A stretch of DNA of 64,000 nucleotides from an uncultured Eubacteriales bacterium (GTDB lineage Bacteria > Bacillota > Clostridia > Lachnospirales > Lachnospiraceae): the NCBI GenBank assembly GCA_900316715.1, contig ONEC01000001.1, positions 1 through 64,000 on the forward strand. The letters are read 5' to 3'. The notes beneath the pieces are model-generated. The model did not search any database and had not been told where the DNA came from. It saw only the letters and a program-made list of their open reading frames with translations. This document shows, in pieces, positions 8,964 to 17,716 of the stretch; position 1 is the stretch's first letter; each line of letters opens with the position of its first letter. A program made the position numbers and the translations under genes.

Positions 8964-9335
8964 TTATTCATTATACAACATTTTCATGATATCTGCTAAT
9001 TCTTCAAGAGATATGCCGCTCATTTTAGCTTTTTCTACTGCCTTCTGAAGCAGTTCTTCTGCCTGACGCAGGTTTTCTTCACGAAGAAACTCTGCATTCT
9101 GCGCCTTAACAAAGCTGCCCTTTCCCGTATATGTTTCTATGAAACCATCCCGCTCCAGTTCCTCATAAGCACGCTTTGTGGTGATGAGACTGACTCTCAT
9201 CTGCATGGCGAGATTACGCATAGAAGGGAGAGCCTCCCCGGGGGAAAGCTCTCCGCTCATTATCATACCTTTTATCTGACTCACAATCTGAAGATAGATC
9301 GGGTCATTCGATGAATTTGAAATAATTATATCCAT
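8964..9335 (-). CDS. GntR-family repressor, YtrA subfamily
   Basis: 123 aa, the short YtrA form: winged helix (about 10-75: PIYLQIVSQIKGMIMSGELS, then LPSMRNLAMQMRVS and GSFVKA) and a short helical dimerisation tail. YtrA regulators control neighbouring ABC-2 exporters. Here the gene is last in an operon of ATPase, two permeases and CPBP protease, and a 14-bp-arm palindrome sits on that operon's promoter. Feedback repression is therefore the likely role. Confidence 0.88.
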   Translation of the reverse strand: MDIIISNSSNDPIYLQIVSQIKGMIMSGELSPGEALPSMRNLAMQMRVSLITTKRAYEELERDGFIETYTGKGSFVKAQNAEFLREENLRQAEELLQKAVEKAKMSGISLEELADIMKMLYNE

Positions 9336-9351
9336 AGACTTATGTCCTTTA

Positions 9352-10224
9352 TTAACCTTCCTTAGTCACAGATTCTTCACGGTGCCTGGCACTGTGTCTT
9401 GCCATATATATCCAGCATGGAATTCCGAGGATCAGCGATGACACAATCATACACAGTCCCATCTGAAACTTTTTTCCATCAACAATTTCCTCTGAAAGGA
9501 AAATGGATGCAAGCGGATTACATATGGTATCAATCACTGCATGTGCGATAATAGGGGCTATAACCGAATCTGTCATCTTGCGAAGCATCTGCATCATAGC
9601 TCCTGCTCCTATACAGAATACACACATGAGAAGAATATTTGTAACCGGAAATCCCGGTGCATCTTTACCGAAGTTCAGCCCTATCGTTATAAGTGGCGGT
9701 GTATGCCAGAGCCCCCATATGATTCCACCTATTATTATGGAACCATGAAATCCTGTAAGCTTCTCCAGTTTATCATATAGGAAGGCTCTCCAACCCAGTT
9801 CCTCTCCGATCAGAATAAATGCCGCCGTATATGTTCCTATACTGTATAACGAAATTGCTGCTATTATTTCAAGCACTCCACCCTCTGCCTTAATTGTAAA
9901 TCCGGCTCCCAAAACTATGGTAATAAATATACAGTTCAGGATTCCGAAAAGGATTGGAAGGATAACTGCTAAAAAATATACTTTAAAATGTCCCGTAAAC
10001 TTCGGAAAGAGTATATCATCTCGGAAGCCTTCATGAAAGATATATCTTGTTGCTATACATCCGATAGCCGGACTGAAAGCTGCAAGATAATAGAATAACA
10101 TTTCAAGTCCTGTCTTCACTTCCCCCGTATCGTCGTATGCCACCCATGCAAAGGTAAACATCAGTCCGAAGGTGATGAGAAGGAATACACCTATCTCTGT
10201 GAGGAGCTTTTTCTTAGTTGTCAT
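9352..10224 (-). CDS. CPBP family intramembrane metalloprotease
   Basis: 290 aa with about eight membrane segments. The three CPBP/Abi motifs are present: EELGWR (motif 1), IIWGLWHTPP with the motif 2 His, and HAVID (motif 3). In bacteria such proteases are linked to self-immunity against bacteriocins and to peptide processing. It overlaps the upstream permease by 11 bp and precedes the YtrA regulator by 16 bp, so it belongs to that exporter system. Confidence 0.87.
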   Translation of the reverse strand: MTTKKKLLTEIGVFLLITFGLMFTFAWVAYDDTGEVKTGLEMLFYYLAAFSPAIGCIATRYIFHEGFRDDILFPKFTGHFKVYFLAVILPILFGILNCIFITIVLGAGFTIKAEGGVLEIIAAISLYSIGTYTAAFILIGEELGWRAFLYDKLEKLTGFHGSIIIGGIIWGLWHTPPLITIGLNFGKDAPGFPVTNILLMCVFCIGAGAMMQMLRKMTDSVIAPIIAHAVIDTICNPLASIFLSEEIVDGKKFQMGLCMIVSSLILGIPCWIYMARHSARHREESVTKEG

Positions 10225-10987
10225 CTCTCAGCACCCCCTTCCTGTAAACTCTGCATGATATGCGATAAGATATGTAATATGCCAGAACCATCACATGTGT
10301 AAAAACAGCCATCTCTATATAATTTATATACGTAAGCCTGTCAACAAATCTTTGCAGTTCCCTGGACATTGCTCCCTGCTCCGCATTTTTATTGAATACT
10401 CTTATGAGCATTTTAATCAGGCCATCCTCTGCCATCAGCCAGTCTATATTACCGAACAGAAGATATATCGTAATAAGAATAAATACCACACTTATGATCA
10501 GTATACGTATTGCCGAAGCTTTATCCACTCCGAACCTGTATGCCAGCGGCATCTCAATGGCATTGAGGAACATCTGGAACAGCATAAACATCAGGACCGG
10601 AAGTGACATATTAACTGTTTTTCCGAAGATAAGTCCTATCACCAGATCATTCAGAATACATGTTACATAAGCTATAAAGTACATGATAAATACGGTCGTA
10701 TACTTTGCAGCCACAACCAGCCTCTCGCTGCCCGGAAGTGCCACTGCGTAGAATCCCCACTCTTTTTTCGTATCCGTCCTGATTATATAGCCGTAGCTTA
10801 TTGCACCTACATATAAAACGATATAGATATCTGTTACTATAGCTGCAATATCTTCCGGGAAAACAACCTTTCCACCCACACATGCATACACTATATACAT
10901 TGATAATATAATAAACAGAACCGATGTGCCTCCGGCAAGGACTTTACCTTTTATCAGATATAAATCTTTATATATCAATCCTCTCAT
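10214..10987 (-). CDS. ABC-2 type transporter permease (second)
   Basis: 257 aa, six predicted membrane segments, starting with the short cytoplasmic tag MRGLIYKDLYLIKGK that is common in permeases of YtrA-controlled exporters. It overlaps the first permease gene by 4 bp and the CPBP gene by 11 bp. Together with the neighbouring permease and ATPase it should form a heteromeric ABC-2 exporter. Substrate unknown; related systems respond to cell-wall antibiotics. Confidence 0.82.
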   Translation of the reverse strand: MRGLIYKDLYLIKGKVLAGGTSVLFIILSMYIVYACVGGKVVFPEDIAAIVTDIYIVLYVGAISYGYIIRTDTKKEWGFYAVALPGSERLVVAAKYTTVFIMYFIAYVTCILNDLVIGLIFGKTVNMSLPVLMFMLFQMFLNAIEMPLAYRFGVDKASAIRILIISVVFILITIYLLFGNIDWLMAEDGLIKMLIRVFNKNAEQGAMSRELQRFVDRLTYINYIEMAVFTHVMVLAYYISYRISCRVYRKGVLRDDN

Positions 10988-11766
10988 ACCCGCTTCCCCT
11001 CTTTCTTAACTAATCTCACAGAAATCAGGTAGCATATTATATTTACCAATATTGCTGTCACAATCGGTACTATATAAAGCAATGTCACATTCTTCGCCTT
11101 TTCAAACAGCTCTTCCAAGAGTTTTCTGCATGCTTCTTCATCCTGTAAAAGAATCTGACTGGTGATGAGCACTGCTAAAGTGATTACAATTACAGGAATA
11201 AACTTTATTAAGTCTGTTTTAATATTATTCTTTCCCTTATATGCATATTCAAGCGTAGAGAGGTATGCTCCAAAGACAAGCATCATGGCGGTAAACCATA
11301 CAGATGCGATCATTCCTTCCTGTTTTGCAAGTACACCGCTTTTTATAAATATTCCTTCATCTACTCCGGATAAATATTTAAGCAGATGACATGATCCTAA
11401 CCCTGTCAGTATGCATATAATTCCTATAATGGTTACAGATATATATTTCACTCCCACCTCGACTTCCGGACGTATTCCCGAAGCTTTCAGATACTGGTGC
11501 CATCCGCATTTATAATCTTTGTTTATCATGCCATATACATATTCCACAGCCGTTCCCAGCATTATTCCTGCAAGTATTCCAAAAGCCGAAGAAATATTCA
11601 GGATTTCATGTATCATTTCCTGATCAAATGCATATTTAGCGATATTTCCATACTTACACGATAGAATAGTTATAAGCCCCAGTGAGAAAAATGCCGCATA
11701 TATCCCAAAGGTTATCAGGAGATTTTTTCGTATTAAATATATATCTCTCAAGATTAGTTGTTTCAT
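10984..11766 (-). CDS. ABC-2 type transporter permease (first)
   Basis: About 260 aa, six membrane segments, start MKQLILRDIYLIRKNLL, which resembles the start of its downstream partner. The ATG at 11766 is preceded by AAGGAG; the longer reading frame upstream lacks a ribosome-binding site and is GC-rich non-coding DNA. It is encoded between the ATPase and the second permease in the YtrA operon. Confidence 0.82.
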   Translation of the reverse strand: MKQLILRDIYLIRKNLLITFGIYAAFFSLGLITILSCKYGNIAKYAFDQEMIHEILNISSAFGILAGIMLGTAVEYVYGMINKDYKCGWHQYLKASGIRPEVEVGVKYISVTIIGIICILTGLGSCHLLKYLSGVDEGIFIKSGVLAKQEGMIASVWFTAMMLVFGAYLSTLEYAYKGKNNIKTDLIKFIPVIVITLAVLITSQILLQDEEACRKLLEELFEKAKNVTLLYIVPIVTAILVNIICYLISVRLVKKEGKRV

Positions 11767-11836
11767 AATCTTCTCCTTCGTTAGTACCCGGCAGCGCCTG
11801 CGCCGTTCATCAGCCCGACTCTGCCACAGCGTCAGT
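11767..11836. other. GC-rich intergenic stretch between ATPase and permease
   Basis: Seventy bases that are clearly more GC-rich than the surroundings, with small self-complementary runs such as CGGCGCAGGCGC on the minus strand. It sits inside an operon whose other genes overlap. It may be an mRNA stability or attenuation element, or a small inserted repeat; only its composition and position are seen. Confidence 0.35.
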
Positions 11837-12712
11837 CTAATTCCACTGATCCTTGTCCCTGTTAACATAGAACAGCATAATCTCTTCCAGCGTCGTCTTA
11901 TCGATCACTGCTCCGGAATACTTCTTAGCAGCTTTAAATCTGTCACTGACCATTACTTCAGCCCCAAAATCCGTAACTCTTGCGCTGATATAATCTTCTC
12001 TCTCAAAGTCCTTAAAGTCCCTCTTTGAACACTTTACAACTCCATGATTATCCAGGATTTCGTCTTTTATTCCTGTAAGAAGAATTCTTCCTTTATCAAT
12101 AAATGTAACCCTGTCCGCTATCTTTTCCAGATCGGAGGTTATATGGGATGACATCAGGATTGAGTTGTCCTCGTCCTGAAGATATTCAAGGAAGATATCC
12201 AGTATCTCATTTCGTACAACCGGATCAAGTCCCGTAGTTGCTTCATCCATTATGAGCAGCTTTGCCTTATGAGACAGACCTGCCGCTATCTGAAGCTTCA
12301 TCTTCATACCTTTGGAGAATTGTCCGAACTTCTTCTTGAAAGGAAGTTGGAACCTTTCAAGATAACCGAGAAATGTATCCTCATCCCACTCCTTCCATAT
12401 TCCTCTCATCATGCGTGTAAGCTGCTTAGCAGAAAGGTCATCATTAAAAGGAAGCACATCAAATATTGCAGCGATTTGTTCCTTAACTTCATATTCATGC
12501 TCCGGCATCTCCTGTCCAAGAAGCCTTATCTCACCGCTGTCCCAATTAAGTATATTCAGAAGCGAATTAATCGTTGTAGTCTTACCGGCACCGTTCTGTC
12601 CGATAAATCCCATAATGCTTCCCTTCGGCACATCAAAGCTTATATTATCAAGTGTAAATCCATCAAACTTCTTCGTAAGATTCCTAATCTCTATTGCATT
12701 TTCGTAATCCAT
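11837..12712 (-). CDS. ABC-2 exporter ATP-binding protein (YtrB-like)
   Basis: About 291 aa. Walker A GQNGAGKTT, a variant signature FSKGMKMKLQ, Walker B LLIMDEATTGLDP and a switch His in MSSHI are present. First gene of the YtrA operon; the ATG at 12712 has GGAGG upstream. The leader carries a consensus promoter overlapped by a long palindrome. It powers the two ABC-2 permeases that follow. Confidence 0.9.
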   Translation of the reverse strand: MDYENAIEIRNLTKKFDGFTLDNISFDVPKGSIMGFIGQNGAGKTTTINSLLNILNWDSGEIRLLGQEMPEHEYEVKEQIAAIFDVLPFNDDLSAKQLTRMMRGIWKEWDEDTFLGYLERFQLPFKKKFGQFSKGMKMKLQIAAGLSHKAKLLIMDEATTGLDPVVRNEILDIFLEYLQDEDNSILMSSHITSDLEKIADRVTFIDKGRILLTGIKDEILDNHGVVKCSKRDFKDFEREDYISARVTDFGAEVMVSDRFKAAKKYSGAVIDKTTLEEIMLFYVNRDKDQWN

Positions 12713-12750
12713 AACCAACCTCCAAACCAAACAATCCCTATATCAGCTTG

Positions 12751-12804
12751 TATATTGTATATATCCGATATATACAATATATCATCTGTATATACACTTG
12801 TCAA
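12751..12804 (-). promoter_or_regulatory. YtrA-operon promoter with long perfect operator
   Basis: TTGACA (12799-12804), 17-bp spacer, TATATT (12776-12781) on the minus strand. A perfect inverted repeat with 14-bp arms and a CCG centre (12751-12764 and 12768-12781) covers the -10 box and start point. A partial GTATATAC copy lies at about 12788-12795. This is the expected position for repression by the YtrA-type regulator. Confidence 0.88.
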
Positions 12805-12820
12805 CTGATAAAAATCATAT

Positions 12821-12856
12821 AAAAAAAGAGCCTCAGTCCTTATTGGACCAAAGCTC
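12821..12856 (-). terminator. Terminator after the 83-aa membrane protein gene
   Basis: Minus-strand stem GAGC and GTCC paired with GGAC and GCTC around an internal mismatch and a 5-nt loop, followed by seven T. It lies just beyond the stop at 12867 and separates this transcript from the YtrA operon promoter. Confidence 0.75.
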
Positions 12857-12866
12857 CTCTCTCCAT

Positions 12867-13118
12867 CTATAAATGGCCTTCATAGTCTGACAAAAACCAA
12901 TCCCCGTTCTCATCCTTGTTTTTTCCACCTAGGTATTTCCAACGAGTTATGTTGTCATCATTTCTTGTTATTTTAAACCCTTGTGCGAAATCAGCAGGCT
13001 GACCTTTTGAATCTCCAATATCGTTTGATTTCTTAACAATCAATGTTGTCAAAAGTAACGATCCCGAAATTGCAAAAGCAATAGAGAAAATCACACTGAT
13101 AATATATACCACAACCAT
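12867..13118 (-). CDS. Hypothetical small membrane protein (83 aa)
   Basis: One N-terminal membrane segment (about 3-27) and a polar tail ending in WKYLGGKNKDENGDWFLSDYE. I do not recognise a family. It begins one base after the stop of the zinc-ribbon membrane protein, so the two are coupled, and it ends at a terminator. Confidence 0.65.
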   Translation of the reverse strand: MVVVYIISVIFSIAFAISGSLLLTTLIVKKSNDIGDSKGQPADFAQGFKITRNDDNITRWKYLGGKNKDENGDWFLSDYEGHL

Positions 13119-13119
13119 A

Positions 13120-14304
13120 TTATTTGTATCTGTCCTGCCTTTCTTTCATATATTGATTTATTCCCCTCGCCGTTGTAAGAGATATACTCTTCTTATATTT
13201 GTCGTATGTTGATTTAGCTATATTTATGAAACCGGCTAAAAAAGCAACAATAAAAGATAGCGGTCTAAATTCCGGTTTGCTCCCTAATAAGAAAAACTTG
13301 GTAATTGCTGGAAATACTAACATACCAATCCCGAAAAGAATTGAGGCCGCAATTAAAAACATGGAGTATACCTTGGCTTTCGCTGCAGGAACTGCTCCAA
13401 CCATTTTTCCTGTCTGCCCGTTAACCAGGATAGTATAAGGTTTATCGTCATACTTAAACGTTAAAAACCACGCAGGAAGAAGTGCATAGTCAGTTTTTGT
13501 GACTCTATAAACAGGCCAAGCTTTATGCTTCACTCCATCCTTATGTTTCTTACCTTTTTGAACTAATTCATCAAAGTATTCTCTAACCCTTGATAAAGCT
13601 TTTTTTCTGACACTATCCTCCTTCATATCATATCTATCCGAATAATACCCTGAAAGATATGCCATATCGAATTCCCTAAGTTGCCCCATATCATAAGGCT
13701 CAAGTCTGACAGATGAATCATCGTCAAACTTATATGACGCATCGAGTGTTAATCTTTTGAAAAAAGCCTCTGCTTCAACATACTCAAATCTGACATTACT
13801 ATAATCCTTCCTTTTCTTTTTCAGAAAATACATCCAATACTGAAAGTCCTTGTAATGTATATCAAACAACCAAAAAGGAACATAGATTCCTCTTATTTTT
13901 TCAGCTTCAAAATTCTTGATTACTTTAGGCACGAAAAAACCTTTTTTCAAATTCTTGCGTATTATTCCTTCTGCTTCTTCCTTTGTAACCTTAAAAGGAA
14001 TGATATAATCGGGTTTAAGAACGTTATCAACTCTGTCCCGGATGACACTTGCCTGGCCGCAGTACGCACAGAAAGTAGATGCTTCCACACCATTTACCGC
14101 AAGCTCAGCACCGCAGGCTGTACACCGCACGATCTGCATCTTTATATATTTCTTAGATTTAGTATTATTTTGCGAAGATTCCGGATCAGAATCTTGCGAT
14201 AGTTCGCTGACCCTGAATTCACTTTTACAATAGTCGCAGACCATCCTGTCTTTCTCTACGGAATACTCTAAAGCACCTCCGCAGTTCTTACATCTGTAAA
14301 TCAT
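13120..14304 (-). CDS. Zinc-ribbon membrane protein (double CxxC ribbons, 394 aa)
   Basis: Two treble-clef zinc ribbons at the N-terminus, CKNCGGALEY...CDYC (4-28) and CTACGAEL...CAYCGQ (about 61-82), then a soluble domain of about 220 residues with conserved FWLFDIHY and LLPAWFLTF patterns, and two to three membrane segments near the end. Such proteins are annotated as TFIIB-type zinc-ribbon proteins of unknown function. It follows the histidine kinase by 24 bp and is followed at once by a small membrane protein. Confidence 0.75.
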   Translation of the reverse strand: MIYRCKNCGGALEYSVEKDRMVCDYCKSEFRVSELSQDSDPESSQNNTKSKKYIKMQIVRCTACGAELAVNGVEASTFCAYCGQASVIRDRVDNVLKPDYIIPFKVTKEEAEGIIRKNLKKGFFVPKVIKNFEAEKIRGIYVPFWLFDIHYKDFQYWMYFLKKKRKDYSNVRFEYVEAEAFFKRLTLDASYKFDDDSSVRLEPYDMGQLREFDMAYLSGYYSDRYDMKEDSVRKKALSRVREYFDELVQKGKKHKDGVKHKAWPVYRVTKTDYALLPAWFLTFKYDDKPYTILVNGQTGKMVGAVPAAKAKVYSMFLIAASILFGIGMLVFPAITKFFLLGSKPEFRPLSFIVAFLAGFINIAKSTYDKYKKSISLTTARGINQYMKERQDRYK

Positions 14305-14328
14305 TTTAGACTCCCGAAAACACTTTCT

Positions 14329-15237
14329 CTATTGTGATATTGGCAGTTCCAGTCTGATTATAAAGTTTTCATCATCCTGCTCAGCACTTATATCTCCACC
14401 CATCATCCTTGCGAAGTTCCTGCATATATAGAGGCCCAGTCCTGCGCCTCCGCTTGCTCTCGCAGAATCACCCTTCACAAACCTGTCAAAGATTCTATCC
14501 GTATCAATCTTAATTCCCGAATCTGTAATAATACACATCTCAACACTTCCTGCATCTCTGCTTCCACTCGCAGAACTGCCGGTCTCTATTTTGAACTCCA
14601 GCCTCTTGTCGGAGTACTTAACTGCATTTGATATAAGATTCTGTACTATTCTTACCAGCTTCTTCCTATCCGCACTTACATATATATTCTGTTCTGCCTG
14701 TTCGAAGGTCGGTTCTATTCCATGCCTATCAATCTCCGGGCTTTCAGCCAGTATTTCTTCACAGATTACTTCACATAGATTTACACGTTCAAGATCAACA
14801 CTAACCTGACCAGACTCAATAAGAGAAAGTTCGAAGAAATCATTTACCAGCTTATTCAGATATTTTGCTCTATCCAGAGCAATATCGATATTGCTGTTTA
14901 TATCCGCCTTGTCATCGGACCTTTCTGCCACCTGAAGATAACCGATTATAGAGGTAAGCGGAGTTCTCATATCATGTGAGATCATGGAGATCGACTCTCT
15001 GATCTTCTCTTCGTTCTCCTTACCCTCAGCCTTAATCTTCATGATATTCTCGTAAAGGCAATTCACTTCCATGATCATATTCTGAAGATCCTTATCTATG
15101 AAGTCTACGTTGATATTCCGTCCATCAGCGTTTTCCTTCATATCTCCGGTAATCCTTCTCATCTCTTTTTTTATAACTATAAGCTTTATAGACAAAAAGA
15201 GGACCAGTGCTGTAAGAATAATGATTATAAATATCAT
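14329..15237 (-). CDS. Sensor histidine kinase with one membrane helix
   Basis: About 302 aa: one N-terminal membrane helix (1-23), no extracellular sensor domain, then phosphoacceptor ISHDMRTPLTS, N box with SNAVKYS, a D-x-G box in ITDSGIKI, and GGAGLGLYI. Such short kinases usually sense through a partner transporter. The ABC exporter genes directly upstream fit this, while the likely cognate response regulator lies on the far side of them. The ATG at 15237 has AGGAGG nine bases before it; a GTG two codons upstream is too close to that site. Confidence 0.9.
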   Translation of the reverse strand: MIFIIIILTALVLFLSIKLIVIKKEMRRITGDMKENADGRNINVDFIDKDLQNMIMEVNCLYENIMKIKAEGKENEEKIRESISMISHDMRTPLTSIIGYLQVAERSDDKADINSNIDIALDRAKYLNKLVNDFFELSLIESGQVSVDLERVNLCEVICEEILAESPEIDRHGIEPTFEQAEQNIYVSADRKKLVRIVQNLISNAVKYSDKRLEFKIETGSSASGSRDAGSVEMCIITDSGIKIDTDRIFDRFVKGDSARASGGAGLGLYICRNFARMMGGDISAEQDDENFIIRLELPISQ

Positions 15238-15283
15238 AAGCACGGTCCTCCTAAGTTTTCATTTATGATGTATGCAGCTGACT

Positions 15284-16000
15284 TTAGTTTACATCCTTCT
15301 TCTTAAAAACTGCGACAGTTGCTGTCACAAATATCACGATAAACATTATCGCACATAATGCACAAGGTATCAAATCAGAATTCTGACTGCTCTTTGCAAA
15401 GCAGAAGAATGAATGCTCATATATAAAGTTTCCTCCCAGGAAATTTCTAAGAATATTTCCTCCAACAGATGCAACTATTACAGATATTATAGTAGCTGAG
15501 TATACATTTCCACATACAAAGGTTACAAGTACAAAGAAGCTGTTATAAGCTATAAACTGCAGAAGGATTACACCAAACCAGAGCAGGTCTCTGGAACAGA
15601 AACCTTCGAGAGAAAATCCATACGCTCTTCCGAAAGTAATAAGATCTGAAATAATGAGACATATATGAAATACTGTTGTAATTATAGTTGAAGCTATCAG
15701 CTTTGAAATAACAACATTAAGTCTTTTGTTTCCTGTAACAAGAGCTCTATGCACGGTTCTCTGGCTGAAGTCAATTCCTACGAACCAGGCTATAAGCATT
15801 CCATATAAGAATGAGAGTGAGCAATCCTGAACTCCTTCGGCAAAACCATCATGCATATTATGAAAATAATTAAAATAATTCTGGCTCAAACCTCCATCAA
15901 TCATTCCATATATTTCCAGTGCCACAAAAAATGCAAGGCTGACATAGAACGGAATAAATCTTCTAAGCTTAAAATTTTCTATTTTTAACAGATTAAACAT
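15284..16000 (-). CDS. ABC-2 exporter permease (BcrB/lantibiotic-immunity-like)
   Basis: 238 aa with six membrane segments and a start (MFNLLKIENFKLRR) typical of immunity-type ABC permeases. It overlaps the ATPase gene by 8 bp. Its position between the ATPase and a sensor kinase resembles antimicrobial-peptide resistance modules, although the substrate is not determined by the sequence. Confidence 0.82.
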   Translation of the reverse strand: MFNLLKIENFKLRRFIPFYVSLAFFVALEIYGMIDGGLSQNYFNYFHNMHDGFAEGVQDCSLSFLYGMLIAWFVGIDFSQRTVHRALVTGNKRLNVVISKLIASTIITTVFHICLIISDLITFGRAYGFSLEGFCSRDLLWFGVILLQFIAYNSFFVLVTFVCGNVYSATIISVIVASVGGNILRNFLGGNFIYEHSFFCFAKSSQNSDLIPCALCAIMFIVIFVTATVAVFKKKDVN

Positions 16001-16916
16001 TTGTCTCTCCTCCTGTAAGTGCCATAAAGTAATCTTCCAATGACTGTTCCTTCTCTGAAAGCTCTGATATAACTATTCCGGCCTCCATAAGATATTTTGA
16101 AAGCTCGCTCTTCAAACTGCCGTGTCCATATATCTTCAGAGTATCATCTGATACTACCTTATACTCTGTACCTGAGAAATGCTTTTCAAGGATTGTAACT
16201 GTCTCAGGAATATTGCTGTTTTTAACCAGAATGTACTGACTGCACTTTTCTTCAAGTTCCTCGTGAGTTGTTGTCTCAATTATCTTTCCCTTATGAATAA
16301 AGATGAAGTCTGTAGCCAGAAGATAGAGCTCACTTAAGATATGACTTGATACAAATATCGTACATTCCTTTTCTTCGTTGATCTTCTTCAGCATATTTCT
16401 GAGAGCAACTATATTCTTTGGATCAAGACCATTGATCGGCTCATCAAGTATGAGGAACTGTGGATTTCCGATCATTGCAATGGCAATTCCCAGTCTCTGC
16501 TTCATTCCCATTGAAAGAGCCTTTGCTTTCTTACCGGCAGCATCGGTAAGTCCAACCAATTCTATAACCTTATCTGTGGCTGTCTTATCCGGATTACCAA
16601 CCAGCACTCTCTGAATCTCAACGTTCTGTCTTACTGTAAACTTTGGATAGAGTGCAGGTGCCTCGATCATGGTTCCCACCTGCTTACGTTTCTTCTCTAT
16701 GCCGCTCGGATAATCCTCACCCATCAGTGAATAGTCTCCTGATGTCGGATTAACCAGTCCGGAGATGATCTTCATAAATGTACTCTTACCGGCACCATTC
16801 TCTCCGATGAATCCGTATATATGATTTTTCTCAAGTGTTACACTCGCATTATCAAGTGCATACTTATCTTTATACTTCTTTGAAAGATTTCTTGTTTCAA
16901 GTATTACTTCACTCAT
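15993..16916 (-). CDS. ABC exporter ATPase (BcrA-like)
   Basis: 307 aa: Walker A GENGAGKST, signature LSMGMKQRLG, Walker B FLILDEPINGLDP, switch His in VSSHIL and a 90-residue C-terminal domain as in BcrA/NatA proteins. First gene of the ABC-kinase transcript; three CTTTAG repeats lie upstream, a possible binding site for the response regulator. Confidence 0.9.
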   Translation of the reverse strand: MSEVILETRNLSKKYKDKYALDNASVTLEKNHIYGFIGENGAGKSTFMKIISGLVNPTSGDYSLMGEDYPSGIEKKRKQVGTMIEAPALYPKFTVRQNVEIQRVLVGNPDKTATDKVIELVGLTDAAGKKAKALSMGMKQRLGIAIAMIGNPQFLILDEPINGLDPKNIVALRNMLKKINEEKECTIFVSSHILSELYLLATDFIFIHKGKIIETTTHEELEEKCSQYILVKNSNIPETVTILEKHFSGTEYKVVSDDTLKIYGHGSLKSELSKYLMEAGIVISELSEKEQSLEDYFMALTGGETNV

Positions 16917-16985
16917 TTTTGTAAGTTCCTTTCCTTTTGATGGTGCAAGTATATAATATGAGTTTAAGAAAAATGTTCATCAATC

Positions 16986-17021
16986 CTAAAGAAAAACTAA
17001 AGATTGAAGTTAATTCTAAAG
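16986..17021 (-). promoter_or_regulatory. Triple CTTTAG repeat upstream of the ABC exporter genes
   Basis: On the minus strand CTTTAG occurs at 17016-17021, 16997-17002 and 16986-16991, spaced 19 and 11 bp. A weak promoter (TATTAT, preceded by TTGATG at a long distance) follows. OmpR-type regulators bind direct repeats about 10-11 bp apart, so this is a candidate site for the response regulator encoded next door. Confidence 0.45.
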
Positions 17022-17032
17022 ATGCTGCACAT

Positions 17033-17062
17033 GAAAAAACCGCCCTTACTTAGAAAGGCGGT
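17033..17062 (-). terminator. Terminator overlapping the end of the response regulator gene
   Basis: Minus strand: ACCGCC, 12-nt loop, GGCGGT, then six T. The left arm and the loop contain the last codons and the TAA of the response regulator gene. It separates the pilin-GGDEF-AraC-regulator operon from the ABC-kinase operon. Confidence 0.85.
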
Positions 17063-17711
17063 ATCCCATGCCATAAACTGTATCTATATACGGTTCATCC
17101 GTGATCTTTGCTATTTTCTTGCGGAGATTACTCATGTGAACATTCATGGTATTATCTTCGCTTAAGTATTCATCACCGGTTATGCTTTCAAAAAGATTTC
17201 TCTTGGAGAATACCTTATTCGGATTATTCAGCATAAGCTCTAATATGCTGTACTCCATAGAAGTGCATGTCAGCTCCTCTTCTCCGATATAAACTCTCTT
17301 GGAGTCCTTCTCCAGCTTCATGTCTTTATATTTCAGTTCAGCCGTAGTCTTTATATCTCCGGTTCTTCTGAGTACTGCTTCTATCCTGAGGATAACTTCA
17401 TCCACATCGAAAGGCTTGCTGATATAATCATCTGCTCCCAGTCGAAGAAGCTCTATTCTGTTCATAACCTCATTCTTTGCAGATAGAACTATGGCCGGTG
17501 TATTCTTAGTCTTTCTGAGTTCTGCCAGGATCTCTTCACCTGTTTTCTTCGGAAGCATAAGATCCAGCAGTATAAGCTCATAATCTTTATCCAGTGCTTT
17601 GGAGAGTCCTGTCTCTCCATCCAGTGCACTATCTGTCTCATATCCATTATCAGATAAAACCTTACACAGAAGGTTGCTTATCATCTGATCATCTTCAATA
17701 ACTAATATCAT
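17046..17711 (-). CDS. OmpR/PhoB-family response regulator
   Basis: 221 aa. Receiver domain (1-118) with acidic pair EDD, phosphoacceptor Asp in LLLDLMLPKK, Thr/Ser in VLSAK and Lys in ISKPF; winged-helix DNA-binding domain (about 128-221) with YGMGYRL. Likely partner of the histidine kinase at 14329, which is separated from it by an exporter and a terminator. It starts 5 bp after the AraC gene. Confidence 0.92.
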   Translation of the reverse strand: MILVIEDDQMISNLLCKVLSDNGYETDSALDGETGLSKALDKDYELILLDLMLPKKTGEEILAELRKTKNTPAIVLSAKNEVMNRIELLRLGADDYISKPFDVDEVILRIEAVLRRTGDIKTTAELKYKDMKLEKDSKRVYIGEEELTCTSMEYSILELMLNNPNKVFSKRNLFESITGDEYLSEDNTMNVHMSNLRKKIAKITDEPYIDTVYGMGYRLSK

Positions 17712-17716
17712 CTTCT

